A stretch of DNA of 45,452 nucleotides from Siminovitchia fortis (GCF_003605365.2 NZ_QYTU02000033.1:1-45452); one strand, 5' to 3'; positions 6,886 to 15,223 are shown, numbered from the stretch's first letter. Program-made: numbers and translations. The notes: a model not told the origin generated them from the sequence alone.

Positions 6886-7704
6886 ATGACAAAATGGAAG
6901 CTTGCCGTCGTACAGGACGATTTTAACGGCGGAGCCAATTTACGTTTAATGGAATCCTATATCATTGACTGCATGCAAAAGCATCCGGAAACAAAGCTCA
7001 TTTTGTTTCCGGAAGCTGCCGCTGCCGGTTATATTTTTTCAGAAGAGCATGTGAGGAGTAAAGCTGAGCCTGCTGACGGTCCTTCTTGCAGGTTCCTGTC
7101 CGGTTTGGCGAAAAGGTTTGATTTGTACATCGGTTACGGTTTGATTGAAAAAAAGGATGACAAATTATTTAATTCACTGAATTTGATCAGTCCGGAAGGC
7201 GAACTTTTGGCCACTTATCAGAAAATGCATTTGACCCCCTTGGAAAAACACTTGTTTTCCGCGGGCAACAGACTTGTCACTGTAAAAACCAAACTTGGCA
7301 CATTCGGCTTAATGATTTGCTGGGATATGGCTTTTCCGGAGCTGGCCCGCCTGCTTGAAAAGCAGGGAACAGACGTCATTCTTGCGCCAAGTGCATGGGA
7401 GAGTCCTTATGAGGGGGCGTACGATCGGATGGCATCTGCAAGGGCAATGGATAATACGGTTTATTTGGCAACATGCAATTTCACCGGCGGGGATGGGGAC
7501 GTCCAATTTTTCGGCAAATCCGCCATTTATGGGCCGGATGGAGCTGTCATAAGTGAAAAATTAACGGGGGAAAGCAGTATCGTTCCAGCAGAAATAGATA
7601 TTAAAAAGAGACAAGAATTGAAGGAATCTTTTTATTCGATGCGGTCCGATGAACGTACAGATTTGTATACGATTCAATGGAGGGGAGAACGCTATGGAAG
7701 TTAA
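6886..7704 (+). CDS. Nitrilase-superfamily amidohydrolase
   Basis: A 272-residue carbon-nitrogen hydrolase with triad Glu43 (LFPEA), Lys113 (TYQKMHL) and Cys145 (LMICWDMAFPE). The CWDMAFPE context and short length fit the amidase, omega-amidase or N-carbamoyl amide hydrolase branches, not true nitrilases. It should release ammonia from a small amide in the cytoplasm. GAAGGTG lies about 10 nt before the ATG. It is the first gene after the sigma-54 promoter at 6717, and its last 11 bp overlap the cyclase-family start, indicating translational coupling. Broken copies of its N- and C-termini lie at 1369 and 1778. The exact substrate cannot be assigned. Confidence 0.88.
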   Translation: MTKWKLAVVQDDFNGGANLRLMESYIIDCMQKHPETKLILFPEAAAAGYIFSEEHVRSKAEPADGPSCRFLSGLAKRFDLYIGYGLIEKKDDKLFNSLNLISPEGELLATYQKMHLTPLEKHLFSAGNRLVTVKTKLGTFGLMICWDMAFPELARLLEKQGTDVILAPSAWESPYEGAYDRMASARAMDNTVYLATCNFTGGDGDVQFFGKSAIYGPDGAVISEKLTGESSIVPAEIDIKKRQELKESFYSMRSDERTDLYTIQWRGERYGS

Positions 7705-8341
7705 AAAAATAGTGGATTTATCCTTGCCGTTGAATAACGATCTCCCGATTTTTCCCGGGGACCCGGAACCAAATATCCGGCCGGCAACAACAATCGCAAA
7801 GCATGGCTACAATACCTCTTATCTGGATATAGGCTCACACACCGGAACACACGTGGATGCTCCTTTTCATTTTAGGGAAGAGGGGAAAACGATTGACCGG
7901 CTGCCTTTGGAACATTTTATGGGCGAAGGTGTTTTGATTCCTGTCACAAGTAAACAAGGCGGGCAGGCAATAACGCTTGATGATGCCAGCCCGTACATGG
8001 AGAAGCTGGGGCCGAAAAAAATTGTTTTATTCCACACTGGCTGGACCAAATACCTGGGACAAGAGGAATACTTTAACCATCCCTATGTGGATATTGAAGT
8101 CGTAGTGAAAATGCTTGACCTTGGCGTCCGTACCTTTTTAATAGACGCTTTGAATGTTGATCCGCCCAACGGCGAGGATTTCCCGGTACACGAAGCAATT
8201 ACCGTAGTGAATGGTATTATCGGAGAGAACTTTACGAATTTTGATCAGATTACTTTTGACAACCCGCTGATTATCGCACTCCCGCTAAAAGTTGCCAATG
8301 GAGACGGGTCGCCAGTAAGGGCAGTTGCGATAAAGTGTTAA
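7694..8341 (+). CDS. Cyclase-family metal-dependent hydrolase
   Basis: A 215-residue protein of the cyclase/kynurenine-formamidase-like family (PF04199). The metal-binding signature HTGTHVDAPFHF is near residue 55, and family motifs VDLSLPL at the N-terminus and LFHTGW near residue 116 are present. Members hydrolyse formamides or open cyclic amides such as isatin. The start at 7694 has GGAGGGGA upstream inside the preceding gene, and the two frames overlap by 11 bp. Coupling to an amidohydrolase suggests sequential attack on one nitrogenous ring or amide, but kynurenine is unlikely because no kynureninase or dioxygenase is present. A 13-codon relic of a second copy is at 4864. Confidence 0.88.
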   Translation: MEVKKIVDLSLPLNNDLPIFPGDPEPNIRPATTIAKHGYNTSYLDIGSHTGTHVDAPFHFREEGKTIDRLPLEHFMGEGVLIPVTSKQGGQAITLDDASPYMEKLGPKKIVLFHTGWTKYLGQEEYFNHPYVDIEVVVKMLDLGVRTFLIDALNVDPPNGEDFPVHEAITVVNGIIGENFTNFDQITFDNPLIIALPLKVANGDGSPVRAVAIKC

Positions 8342-8371
8342 ATGCTTACATTAAAAAAAGGAGCTAAAAAA

Positions 8372-9526
8372 ATGAATTTCCAATTTACCATGCAAACAAA
8401 CGTATTGTCTGAACCAGGTGTTGCTGGGAAGGCAGGCTTTTATTTAAGAGAATATGGTGTAAACAATGTACTTATTGTGACAGATCAAGCAATTGTAAAT
8501 GCCGGTCTGCTAGAGGGAATTTACGAAAGTTTAAAACAGCAAGGTCTAAATTACACCATTTTTGATAATGTCAAGCCAAATCCGAAAAATACAGAAGTTG
8601 AAGCCGTTGCCAAACGTGCACGGGAAAGCTCCGTTGATGGCCTTATTGCAATTGGTGGCGGAAGTGTTATGGATTTTGCTAAGGGTGTCGGTGTTTTACT
8701 TACCCACGAAGGCAATATAAAGGATTGGGAAGGTGACTTTACACTTCAAAGGGAAATCACTCCCCTAATTTGCATTCCTACAACGGTAGGCACCGGTAGT
8801 GAAGTCACATGGATTGCAGTTATCACAGACACTGCAAGGAATTTTAAGATGGGAATAGTTGACCCTAAGGTAGCACCAAAAATGGCCTTATTGGATTCTG
8901 ATTTAATTAAAACGCTCCCGCCGTCTGTTACTGCGAGCACTGGAATGGATGCACTTACACATGCGATAGAAGCGTATACTTCCCGTTTTGCTTCCCCAAT
9001 GACAGATGCTTTGGCATATAAAGCTATCGTGATGATTAAGGAAAATCTTGAAGACTTGGTTCGTGATTCAAAGAATCAGAAAGCTGGACAAGCGCTGTTG
9101 AATGCAAGCATGATGGCGGGAATTGCCTTTAACAATTCCAATGTTGGGAGTGTGCACTGTCTTTCCGAAGCGATAGGCGGTTATTACGATTTGCCGCATG
9201 GTGTTTTAAATAGCATCTTTTTACCTTTTGTGTTTAGGCGCAATATTCAAGCCGATCAGTCCAGACATGCGGAAATCGCCTATTTATTAGGTGCTGAGGG
9301 GAATTTCTCAACTGAAGAAGAGGCAGCCATGGAAGGGTTCAATATCATAATGAAATTGAGGAAAAGTTTAAACTTGCCGAAGTTTGGTGAATTGGAAAAA
9401 GTGTCACCTGAAGACTTTAAACATTTGGCGAAGGTAGCAAAAGAAACTCCAATGGACGAAAGCAATGCCAAAGAACTGTCTGAAGAGGAGTATTTGGAAA
9501 TTATTGAAGAAGCATTTGGGGAATAA
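8372..9526 (+). CDS. Iron-containing alcohol dehydrogenase
   Basis: A 384-residue group III (Fe-type) alcohol dehydrogenase. The NAD-binding GGGSVMD is at 95-101, and the metal ligands are Asp193, His197 (GMDALTHAIEAY), His262 (VHCLSEAIGG) and His276 (LPHGVLN). The start at 8372 is chosen because AAAGGAG sits 8 nt upstream; an in-frame ATG at 8342, right after the cyclase stop, has no such site. It is the third gene of the sigma-54 operon and probably interconverts an alcohol or semialdehyde with NAD(P). The pairing with an aldehyde dehydrogenase two genes on suggests an alcohol-aldehyde-acid route. Confidence 0.9.
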   Translation: MNFQFTMQTNVLSEPGVAGKAGFYLREYGVNNVLIVTDQAIVNAGLLEGIYESLKQQGLNYTIFDNVKPNPKNTEVEAVAKRARESSVDGLIAIGGGSVMDFAKGVGVLLTHEGNIKDWEGDFTLQREITPLICIPTTVGTGSEVTWIAVITDTARNFKMGIVDPKVAPKMALLDSDLIKTLPPSVTASTGMDALTHAIEAYTSRFASPMTDALAYKAIVMIKENLEDLVRDSKNQKAGQALLNASMMAGIAFNNSNVGSVHCLSEAIGGYYDLPHGVLNSIFLPFVFRRNIQADQSRHAEIAYLLGAEGNFSTEEEAAMEGFNIIMKLRKSLNLPKFGELEKVSPEDFKHLAKVAKETPMDESNAKELSEEEYLEIIEEAFGE

Positions 9527-9598
9527 AGGGAGGATGGTGTGTAGTCAGCCATCCAAAAAAATCCTGAATTTTAAATTGCTATTGTAAGGAGGGCTCTA

Positions 9599-10561
9599 AT
9601 GATGCCAAAATATAAACCGAAAGACTCATCACAATCTCCGCGTTTTGTAGGAAACAGGACTTTTATGAGATTAGAGCAGGTCAGAACGACTAACGATATA
9701 GATTTCGCCGTACTTGGCGTTCCTTTTGATACGGCAGCATCCAACCGGACAGGGCAGCGTTTCGGACCCCAGCATATCCGTGATTTTTCCGTGCTGCTCC
9801 GTCCGTACAATCCGGATATGGATATTGATATATTCGAATATTGTTCAGGAGTCGATTACGGGGATATCAACGTCATTCCGGGAAATGCACTTCGTACGTA
9901 CGACAGCATGGTCGAAGGACTGACGCCGCTGCTTGAGAAAAATGTCATCCCGGTCATTATGGGGGGAGACCATTCGATCACGCTGGGGAACCTGCGTGCT
10001 TTCCATAAAAGATACGGCAAAATAGCGCTCGTCCATTTTGATTCCCATGGCGACACATGGGAGCATTATTACGGCGAGAAATATATGCACGGAACACCGT
10101 TCAGACGTGCGGCAGAAGAAGGGCTTCTCGATATGGAGCATTCCATCCAGGTCGGCATGAGAGGACCGCTTTACGGACCGGGAGATATTGAAGATGCGAG
10201 GGATCTTGGCTTTGAAGTCATTCCGATGAAGGAAGTGCGCCAGATCGGTTTCGAAAACGTGATGAAAAGAATCCATGAACGCGTGAAGGACCGCCCGGTA
10301 TTCGTCACTTATGACATCGATTTCGTTGACCCGGCCTTTGCGCCTGGCACCGGAACCCCGGAAGTGGGCGGGCCGACGAGCTACGAGGCGCTGGAATACG
10401 TCCGTGGACTGGACGGGCTCGATGTTGTCGGCTTTGACCTGGTGGAAGTGCTTCCGGCTTATGATGCCAACGAAATCACTGCTGTGCTGGCATCGGCAGT
10501 TATTTATGAAATGATTACACTCATTGCTCTGAAAAAGCGGCGTCAGCAGGAGAATCAATAA
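9599..10561 (+). CDS. Agmatinase-family ureohydrolase
   Basis: A 320-residue manganese ureohydrolase of the arginase/agmatinase fold. Metal ligands are visible at His125 (GGDHS), Asp148, His150, Asp152 (DSHGD) and Asp239, Asp241 (YDIDFVDP). The family releases urea from a guanidino compound such as agmatine, guanidinobutyrate or guanidinopropionate. Members commonly read DAHxD, so the Ser and Gly inside the DSHGD motif are a small deviation that keeps all ligands. Two ATGs are adjacent (9599 and 9602) after AAGGAGGG. The PRFxGxxTFMRL N-terminus and VDYGDI motif resemble guanidinobutyrase-like proteins more than SpeB of polyamine synthesis (inference). An aldehyde dehydrogenase follows 16 bp later. 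Confidence 0.88.
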   Translation: MMPKYKPKDSSQSPRFVGNRTFMRLEQVRTTNDIDFAVLGVPFDTAASNRTGQRFGPQHIRDFSVLLRPYNPDMDIDIFEYCSGVDYGDINVIPGNALRTYDSMVEGLTPLLEKNVIPVIMGGDHSITLGNLRAFHKRYGKIALVHFDSHGDTWEHYYGEKYMHGTPFRRAAEEGLLDMEHSIQVGMRGPLYGPGDIEDARDLGFEVIPMKEVRQIGFENVMKRIHERVKDRPVFVTYDIDFVDPAFAPGTGTPEVGGPTSYEALEYVRGLDGLDVVGFDLVEVLPAYDANEITAVLASAVIYEMITLIALKKRRQQENQ

Positions 10562-10577
10562 GGAGGGCCTGACCTTG

Positions 10578-12050
10578 ATGAAATTACAGATGTACATTAA
10601 TGGGGAGTGGAAAGAATCAAGCGACAAAGCCGTTCGCGATATTATCAACCCCGCCAATGGGGAAGTGATCGCCCAGGCAGCGGAGGGAACCCTTGAAGAT
10701 GCGGAAGCAGCCATTAAAGCGGCGAGGGAAGCTTTTGACAGCGGGATTTGGTCAGATCTTACCGCCGCGGAGAGGGCGGGTTATCTTTTTAAAATAGCGG
10801 ATAAATTGGAAGAACATCATGAAGAACTCGTTGAATTGGAAGTGATGGATAATGGAAAGACCCGGGCCGAAGCCGAGTTTGACATGGAAGATGCGGCGGC
10901 TTGCTTCCGGTACTATGCGGGATTGATAACAAAGCCTGCTGGTGAAACATTTGATGTGCCTGATCCAAACATTCATTCAATGGTAGTACGTGAGCCTGTT
11001 GGTGTAGCGGGGCTCGTTGTTCCATGGAATTTTCCGATGCTTATGAGTGTCTGGAAAATCGCTCCGGCCCTTGCTGCCGGGAATACGATTGTATTCAAGC
11101 CTGCGGAAATCACTCCAATTACGGCAGTGAAGGTGTTTGAGATCATGGAACAGGTTGGAATCCCTGCCGGTGCAGCAAACATGATTTTGGGTGATGGTCG
11201 CGTAGTTGGACAGGCGGTTGCTGAAAGCCACGATGTAGATGCCATTTCTTTCACGGGAAGTACTCAGACCGGAAGGAAAATTATGCAGGCTGCAACAGGG
11301 AATTTGAAGAAAATCTCTCTTGAATTAGGCGGAAAATCTCCTAATATCATATTCGATGATGTGGATTTGGAAATTGCCGTAGATCAGGCTTTGTTCGGGA
11401 TTTTCTTAGGCGCTGGGCAAGTATGTGTGGCAGGAAGCCGCATTCTTGTTCAAGAAGGATTATATGACCGTTTCGTCGAGCGCTTTGTCGAACGTGCCAA
11501 AAAGATCAAAGTAGGACCAGGAAACGAAGAGGGCGTGGAAATGGGCGCCATCGTCAGTGAAACACAGATGAATAATATATTGAACTATATCAAGATCGGC
11601 CAGGAAGAGGGCGCTGTTCTTGCGGCTGGCGGCAAACGAATCATGGATAGGGGCTTGGATAAAGGATTCTTTATTGAGCCGACCGTATTTACGGGTGTGA
11701 CGCAGGACATGCGTATCGTCCAGGAAGAAATTTTCGGCCCTGTTGTGACAATCCAAAAATTCAAGGATGAAAAAGAAGCCATTGAATTGGCGAACGACGT
11801 TGATTATGGTTTGGCCGGCAGCGTTTTTACGAATGACGGTGCACGTGCTTTACGTGTCATTAAAAAGCTTCGGGCAGGCATTACATGGGTCAACATCTAC
11901 CATCCGGCATTCGTTGAAGCGCCGTGGGGCGGCTATAAACAGAGCGGGATCGGGAGAGGCTTAGGAACATATGGTTTGGAGGACTTCCAGGAAGTCAAAC
12001 AGATTAATATTAATTTGAACCCCGGCATGGCAGGCTGGTTCAAGGATTGA
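10578..12050 (+). CDS. Aldehyde dehydrogenase (betaine/aminobutyraldehyde type)
   Basis: A 490-residue NAD(P)-dependent aldehyde dehydrogenase. Asn151 (VPWNFP), Glu249 (LELGGKS) and the nucleophile Cys283 (GQVCVAGSR) are present. The overall pattern fits the betaine aldehyde / aminobutyraldehyde / general aldehyde group. ATG at 10578 follows AGGAGG by 11 nt; the TTG at 10575 is an alternative start with 8 nt spacing. It is cotranscribed with the ureohydrolase, so it may oxidise the aminoaldehyde made when a guanidino amine is degraded, for example on a route ending in GABA. The transcript ends at a strong terminator shared with the convergent LysR gene. Confidence 0.92.
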   Translation: MKLQMYINGEWKESSDKAVRDIINPANGEVIAQAAEGTLEDAEAAIKAAREAFDSGIWSDLTAAERAGYLFKIADKLEEHHEELVELEVMDNGKTRAEAEFDMEDAAACFRYYAGLITKPAGETFDVPDPNIHSMVVREPVGVAGLVVPWNFPMLMSVWKIAPALAAGNTIVFKPAEITPITAVKVFEIMEQVGIPAGAANMILGDGRVVGQAVAESHDVDAISFTGSTQTGRKIMQAATGNLKKISLELGGKSPNIIFDDVDLEIAVDQALFGIFLGAGQVCVAGSRILVQEGLYDRFVERFVERAKKIKVGPGNEEGVEMGAIVSETQMNNILNYIKIGQEEGAVLAAGGKRIMDRGLDKGFFIEPTVFTGVTQDMRIVQEEIFGPVVTIQKFKDEKEAIELANDVDYGLAGSVFTNDGARALRVIKKLRAGITWVNIYHPAFVEAPWGGYKQSGIGRGLGTYGLEDFQEVKQININLNPGMAGWFKD

Positions 12051-12051
12051 T

Positions 12052-12098
12052 AAAGAAACTCAACAGTGCATCATGCATTGTTGAGTTTCTTTATTTTT
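12052..12098. terminator. Bidirectional terminator
   Basis: Nineteen-base arms (12052-12070 and 12074-12092, one GU pair) around a TCA loop are followed by TATTTTT. It serves the aldehyde dehydrogenase and, with A-rich sequence on the other side, the convergent LysR gene, whose stop lies in the stem. Confidence 0.88.
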
Positions 12099-12978
12099 CA
12101 ACGGCTTTTGTCCATAATTCTTCAATTACTTCGCTGAATGATTTTAAAATCGCTTTTTCTTCTTTTTTCTTTAAATAGATTAATGATGTTTTAAAATGGA
12201 ACTTTTGATCTGTAAGTGGAATGGGAATCAGTTCTCCGTTTTTAATTTCCTTTTTGATGAGGTTGCTTGAAAGCACGCCATATCCAGTTCCTTTCAAAAT
12301 TGCCCGCTTAATTGCTTCTTCGCTGCCAAATTCAATGATTTTCTTTGGGTGGAGATCCGCCTGGTGAAGGTATTGATTGATGAATCCCTTATAGTTTCCT
12401 TCGATTCGATACCGGATAAAAGGCAGCTCGGTAATCAGCTCATCGATCTGGAACTCCTTCATGGCATTTTTTCCGGCCACTAGCAATAACTCTTCCTCAT
12501 CAAGCACGATGTTTTTCAAGTCGTTTTTCGATATTTCCCCGACAATGACACCTAGATCGTAGGTGTTGGATTCAATTCCCTTGATGACCTCGTCGCTGTT
12601 GCATGAAACCAGGTTGATATGGACATCTGGAAACGTTTTTAGAAATTCGGAAATGACCAAAGGAAAAAAGTTCGTGCAATAGTACTCTGAAGCGGCAATT
12701 TTAAGATAGCCGTGCGGTTTGCCAAGCTCCAAAAAAGCTGTTTCCATTTCATCTGCAATCATGAAAAGTTGGTCAGTGTATTTTTTCAGAAGCTTTCCGG
12801 CGGGGGTCAAATGGTTCTTTTTGCCAACACGAAAAAATAATAACTGGTTGAGCTCCCTCTCCAACGACTGAATTTGGGCTGTGACGGTCGGCTGTGTAAA
12901 GTTCAGGATTTCCGCGGCTTTCGTAAAGTTTAAGCATTCAGCTACGACTTGAAACGTCTTTAAATTTCTTAGTTCCAT
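12091..12978 (-). CDS. LysR-family transcriptional regulator
   Basis: A 295-residue LysR-type regulator. The N-terminal winged helix-turn-helix (about residues 1-60) includes NFTKAAEILNFTQPTVTAQI, followed by a substrate-binding domain with the usual hydrophobic strands. The start MELRNLKTF at 12978 has AGGGGTGGGG upstream; an ATG ten codons earlier lacks support. The gene is divergent from the D-2-hydroxyacid dehydrogenase, and a T-N11-A palindrome lies between them. It therefore probably controls the 13129-15066 operon and itself in response to a pathway metabolite. It cannot be the sigma-54 activator: no AAA+ domain is present. Confidence 0.92.
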   Translation of the reverse strand: MELRNLKTFQVVAECLNFTKAAEILNFTQPTVTAQIQSLERELNQLLFFRVGKKNHLTPAGKLLKKYTDQLFMIADEMETAFLELGKPHGYLKIAASEYYCTNFFPLVISEFLKTFPDVHINLVSCNSDEVIKGIESNTYDLGVIVGEISKNDLKNIVLDEEELLLVAGKNAMKEFQIDELITELPFIRYRIEGNYKGFINQYLHQADLHPKKIIEFGSEEAIKRAILKGTGYGVLSSNLIKKEIKNGELIPIPLTDQKFHFKTSLIYLKKKEEKAILKSFSEVIEELWTKAVEK

Positions 12979-13052
12979 GGTCCCCACCCCTGTGTTCTTT
13001 CTAGTCACAGTTTATCACAGATCCGGCCCGACAGAGAATGCATCAGCCGGAG

Positions 13053-13067
13053 CTATCGTAACGATAG
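13053..13067. promoter_or_regulatory. Putative LysR operator
   Basis: CTATCGTAACGATAG is a perfect 7+1+7 palindrome containing T-N11-A, the classic LysR-type binding pattern. It sits in the 150-bp divergent spacer between the regulator and the hydroxyacid dehydrogenase gene. Confidence 0.65.
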
Positions 13068-13128
13068 TATTTGTCAATTTCACAACTGTTCCTTCACGTG
13101 CTACTTTTATTTTAGTGGAGGTGATCTC

Positions 13129-14076
13129 GTGATTGTCTGTACAACTCCCGATTTATCGGATGAGCTGAAAGAAACATTGGCAGCCCAGACGCAACTGCGT
13201 GTCCATCAAAAAAAGATTGCCGAACTTGGTGCAAGGGATAAAGAGGAGACGGAGATTCTGATCACCTACGGCAATTTTGAAGACGCCGTCACGGTTGAAG
13301 AGCTGGAGCAGCTGCCAAATTTGAAGTGGATTCACGTATTAAGCAGCGGCACGGAACAGCTGCCGGCGAACTATACCAAGGAACAATCTATTCTTGTTAC
13401 TTCCTCGAAAGGAATTCACGCCATTCCGATCAGTGAGTATGTGATAGCCGCTCTTCTTTATTTTGCAAAAAGAATTCCGGATTTTCGCCGTCTTCAGGAA
13501 CGTATGCAGTGGTCATACTCCGAGGAGATGTTTGAAATCCATGAAAAAACTTTAGCTGTATTGGGAACCGGTTACATTGGCAGTGAAATCGCCAAAAAGG
13601 CGAAGGCGCTCGGAGTGAATGTGATTGGAGTGAATCGAAGCGGCCGGGATACTGATGGTTTCGACAGGATTGTAAAAATGAAACGGCTGAAAGAAATCCT
13701 TCCGGATTGTGATTATGTATGCAGTGCGCTCCCATCAACCGAAGAAACAAGGAACTTAATCGATCATGGGATGATCCGGCACATGAAAGAGGAGGTAGTT
13801 TTTATCAATGTCGGAAGAGGAGACCTAGTCGTCGAAGAGGACTTGATTCAAGCTTTGCAATCCGGAAAAATAGCCGGCGCCGCATTGGACGTTTTCAGAG
13901 AGGAACCTCTTGAAAACGGACACCCCTTTTGGCGGATGGAAAATGTTCTGGTAACACCTCATGCGTCTGCCAGGACAAGTAGATACATGGAGAGGGCTTT
14001 AAGCATTTTCTTGAATAACTTCTCTCATTTTAGAAATGGAGAAACCGGCAACTTGGCAAATAAAGTGTCCTTTTAA
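13129..14076 (+). CDS. D-2-hydroxyacid dehydrogenase
   Basis: A 315-residue NAD(P)-dependent dehydrogenase of the D-isomer 2-hydroxyacid family. The Rossmann motif is GTGYIG (146-151), and the catalytic residues are Arg230 (INVGRGDLV), Glu259 (FREEPLE) and His278 (VTPHASA). It reduces 2-oxoacids or oxidises D-2-hydroxyacids in the cytoplasm. The start is GTG with GGAGGTGAT 5 nt upstream. It is the first gene of a LysR-flanked operon with a ureohydrolase 33 bp downstream, so its oxoacid may come from a guanidino acid (for example 2-oxo-guanidinovalerate from arginine), which is an inference from context only. Confidence 0.9.
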   Translation: MIVCTTPDLSDELKETLAAQTQLRVHQKKIAELGARDKEETEILITYGNFEDAVTVEELEQLPNLKWIHVLSSGTEQLPANYTKEQSILVTSSKGIHAIPISEYVIAALLYFAKRIPDFRRLQERMQWSYSEEMFEIHEKTLAVLGTGYIGSEIAKKAKALGVNVIGVNRSGRDTDGFDRIVKMKRLKEILPDCDYVCSALPSTEETRNLIDHGMIRHMKEEVVFINVGRGDLVVEEDLIQALQSGKIAGAALDVFREEPLENGHPFWRMENVLVTPHASARTSRYMERALSIFLNNFSHFRNGETGNLANKVSF

Positions 14077-14109
14077 AACGAGATTAAGAGAGCAAAGGAG
14101 AACTGACAG

Positions 14110-15066
14110 ATGAAATATCAACAGGATCCAACATTCAAAGAACCCCGATTCAGCGGCATCAGCACATTTATGAGGCTTCCGCATGTGAAAACAACGGAAG
14201 ATGTGGACGTGGCCGTCGTTGGCGTCCCTTTTGACACCGGGCAGACCTTCCGGACAGGCGCAAGGCTCGGACCGCAAGCGATACGGAACTTTTCTTCCTT
14301 GGTCCGCTGTTCTTCCAACCACCACAAGATTAATATTTTCGATTATATTTCAGCAGTGGATTATGGGGACATTCCGGTTGTTCCCGGATTTATCCAAGAA
14401 ACATATGAAAATATGGTCGATGTGCTGGCTCCCATGTATCAAAAGGGAATTGTCCCTATCGTTATGGGGGGAGATCACTCTATCACATTGGGAGAATTGC
14501 GGGCGGCAGCTAAAACATATGGGCCTGTTTCTTTACTCCATTTTGATGCTCACACTGACACGGTTGACAGCTACTTCGGGCAAAGATATACGCACGGTAC
14601 TCCATTCAGGCGTGCTGTCGAGGAAGGGCTGATTGATCCGGCGTCATCCATTCAGATCGGCATGCGCGGCTCCATGAACAGTGTGAATGAATACGACGAT
14701 TCCAGGGAACTCGGATTTGAGGTCATCACTACAGATGAGTTGCTGGAAATGGGAATCCCTGCGCTGATTTCAGCCATTAAAAATCGGGTAAAAGGCCATA
14801 ATGTATTTCTGTCTTTTGACGTTGACTTCATTGACCCGGCTTTTGCCCCGGGAACAGGAACTCCGGAGGTCGGAGGCATTTATCCAAGGGAAGCCTTTCA
14901 AATTTTGCGGCAGTTGACAGATATTCCATTTCTCGGCTTTGACGTGGTGGAAGTCCTTCCTGCATACGACCATGCCGACATTACGTCTGCATTGGCAGCT
15001 AACATCATGTTTGAGATGATGTGTTTGGCTGCATTGAATAAGAAAGCGGCGGTCCTCGACATTTAG
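14110..15066 (+). CDS. Agmatinase-family ureohydrolase
   Basis: A 318-residue paralogue of the protein at 9599, with the standard metal site: His123 (GGDHS), Asp146, His148, Asp150 (DAHTD) and Asp237, Asp239 (FDVDFIDP). The predicted reaction is hydrolysis of a guanidino compound to an amine plus urea. AAAGGAG lies 11 nt before the ATG. Specificity loops differ from the first copy (for example RCSSNHH against RPYNPDM), so the two probably act on different guanidino substrates. It belongs to the operon starting with the hydroxyacid dehydrogenase. Possible identities are agmatinase, guanidinobutyrase or guanidinopropionase; I cannot choose between them by eye. Confidence 0.88.
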   Translation: MKYQQDPTFKEPRFSGISTFMRLPHVKTTEDVDVAVVGVPFDTGQTFRTGARLGPQAIRNFSSLVRCSSNHHKINIFDYISAVDYGDIPVVPGFIQETYENMVDVLAPMYQKGIVPIVMGGDHSITLGELRAAAKTYGPVSLLHFDAHTDTVDSYFGQRYTHGTPFRRAVEEGLIDPASSIQIGMRGSMNSVNEYDDSRELGFEVITTDELLEMGIPALISAIKNRVKGHNVFLSFDVDFIDPAFAPGTGTPEVGGIYPREAFQILRQLTDIPFLGFDVVEVLPAYDHADITSALAANIMFEMMCLAALNKKAAVLDI

Positions 15067-15069
15067 TGA

Positions 15070-15094
15070 GAAACCCGGCACTATTCCGGGTTTC
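15070..15094 (+). other. Hairpin after ureohydrolase operon
   Basis: GAAACCCGG and CCGGGTTTC form a 9-bp stem with a 7-nt loop 4 nt after the stop. No T-tract follows, so it may stabilise the 3' end or be a weak terminator. Confidence 0.5.
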
Positions 15095-15186
15095 GCCTAA
15101 CCATAGGAACTATCTATTGAAACGATAAGAAACCGCGATTTTTAAACAGGCGGAAGCGGTGCTATATTTTATAAAAGCATCAAACT

Positions 15187-15200
15187 TGTAAGCGTTTACC
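15187..15200. promoter_or_regulatory. cre site (CcpA operator)
   Basis: TGTAAGCGTTTACC fits the catabolite-responsive element consensus (TGWAARCGYTWNCW) at all but the last base. It lies 24 bp before the symporter start, where CcpA binding would repress transcription. Confidence 0.7.
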
Positions 15201-15223
15201 TTATTTTCAAAAGGGGGATTTTG

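Noticed and set aside
7694-8341. Kynurenine formamidase of tryptophan breakdown
   Set aside because: The family fits, but no kynureninase or tryptophan dioxygenase is near, and the coupling is to an amidohydrolase.
9527-9598. Guanidine riboswitch before the ureohydrolase
   Set aside because: Only a 6-bp hairpin (GGATGG/CCATCC) is present; the conserved motifs of the guanidine classes are absent and the gap is only 72 bp.
9845-10714. Minus-strand frame of 289 codons
   Set aside because: It lies wholly opposite a well-formed ureohydrolase and the start of the aldehyde dehydrogenase; no ribosome site and no recognisable protein. A codon-bias shadow.
12091-12978. LysR gene as the activator of the two sigma-54 promoters
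   Set aside because: Sigma-54 needs an AAA+ activator; LysR proteins lack that domain, and the T-N11-A box lies elsewhere.
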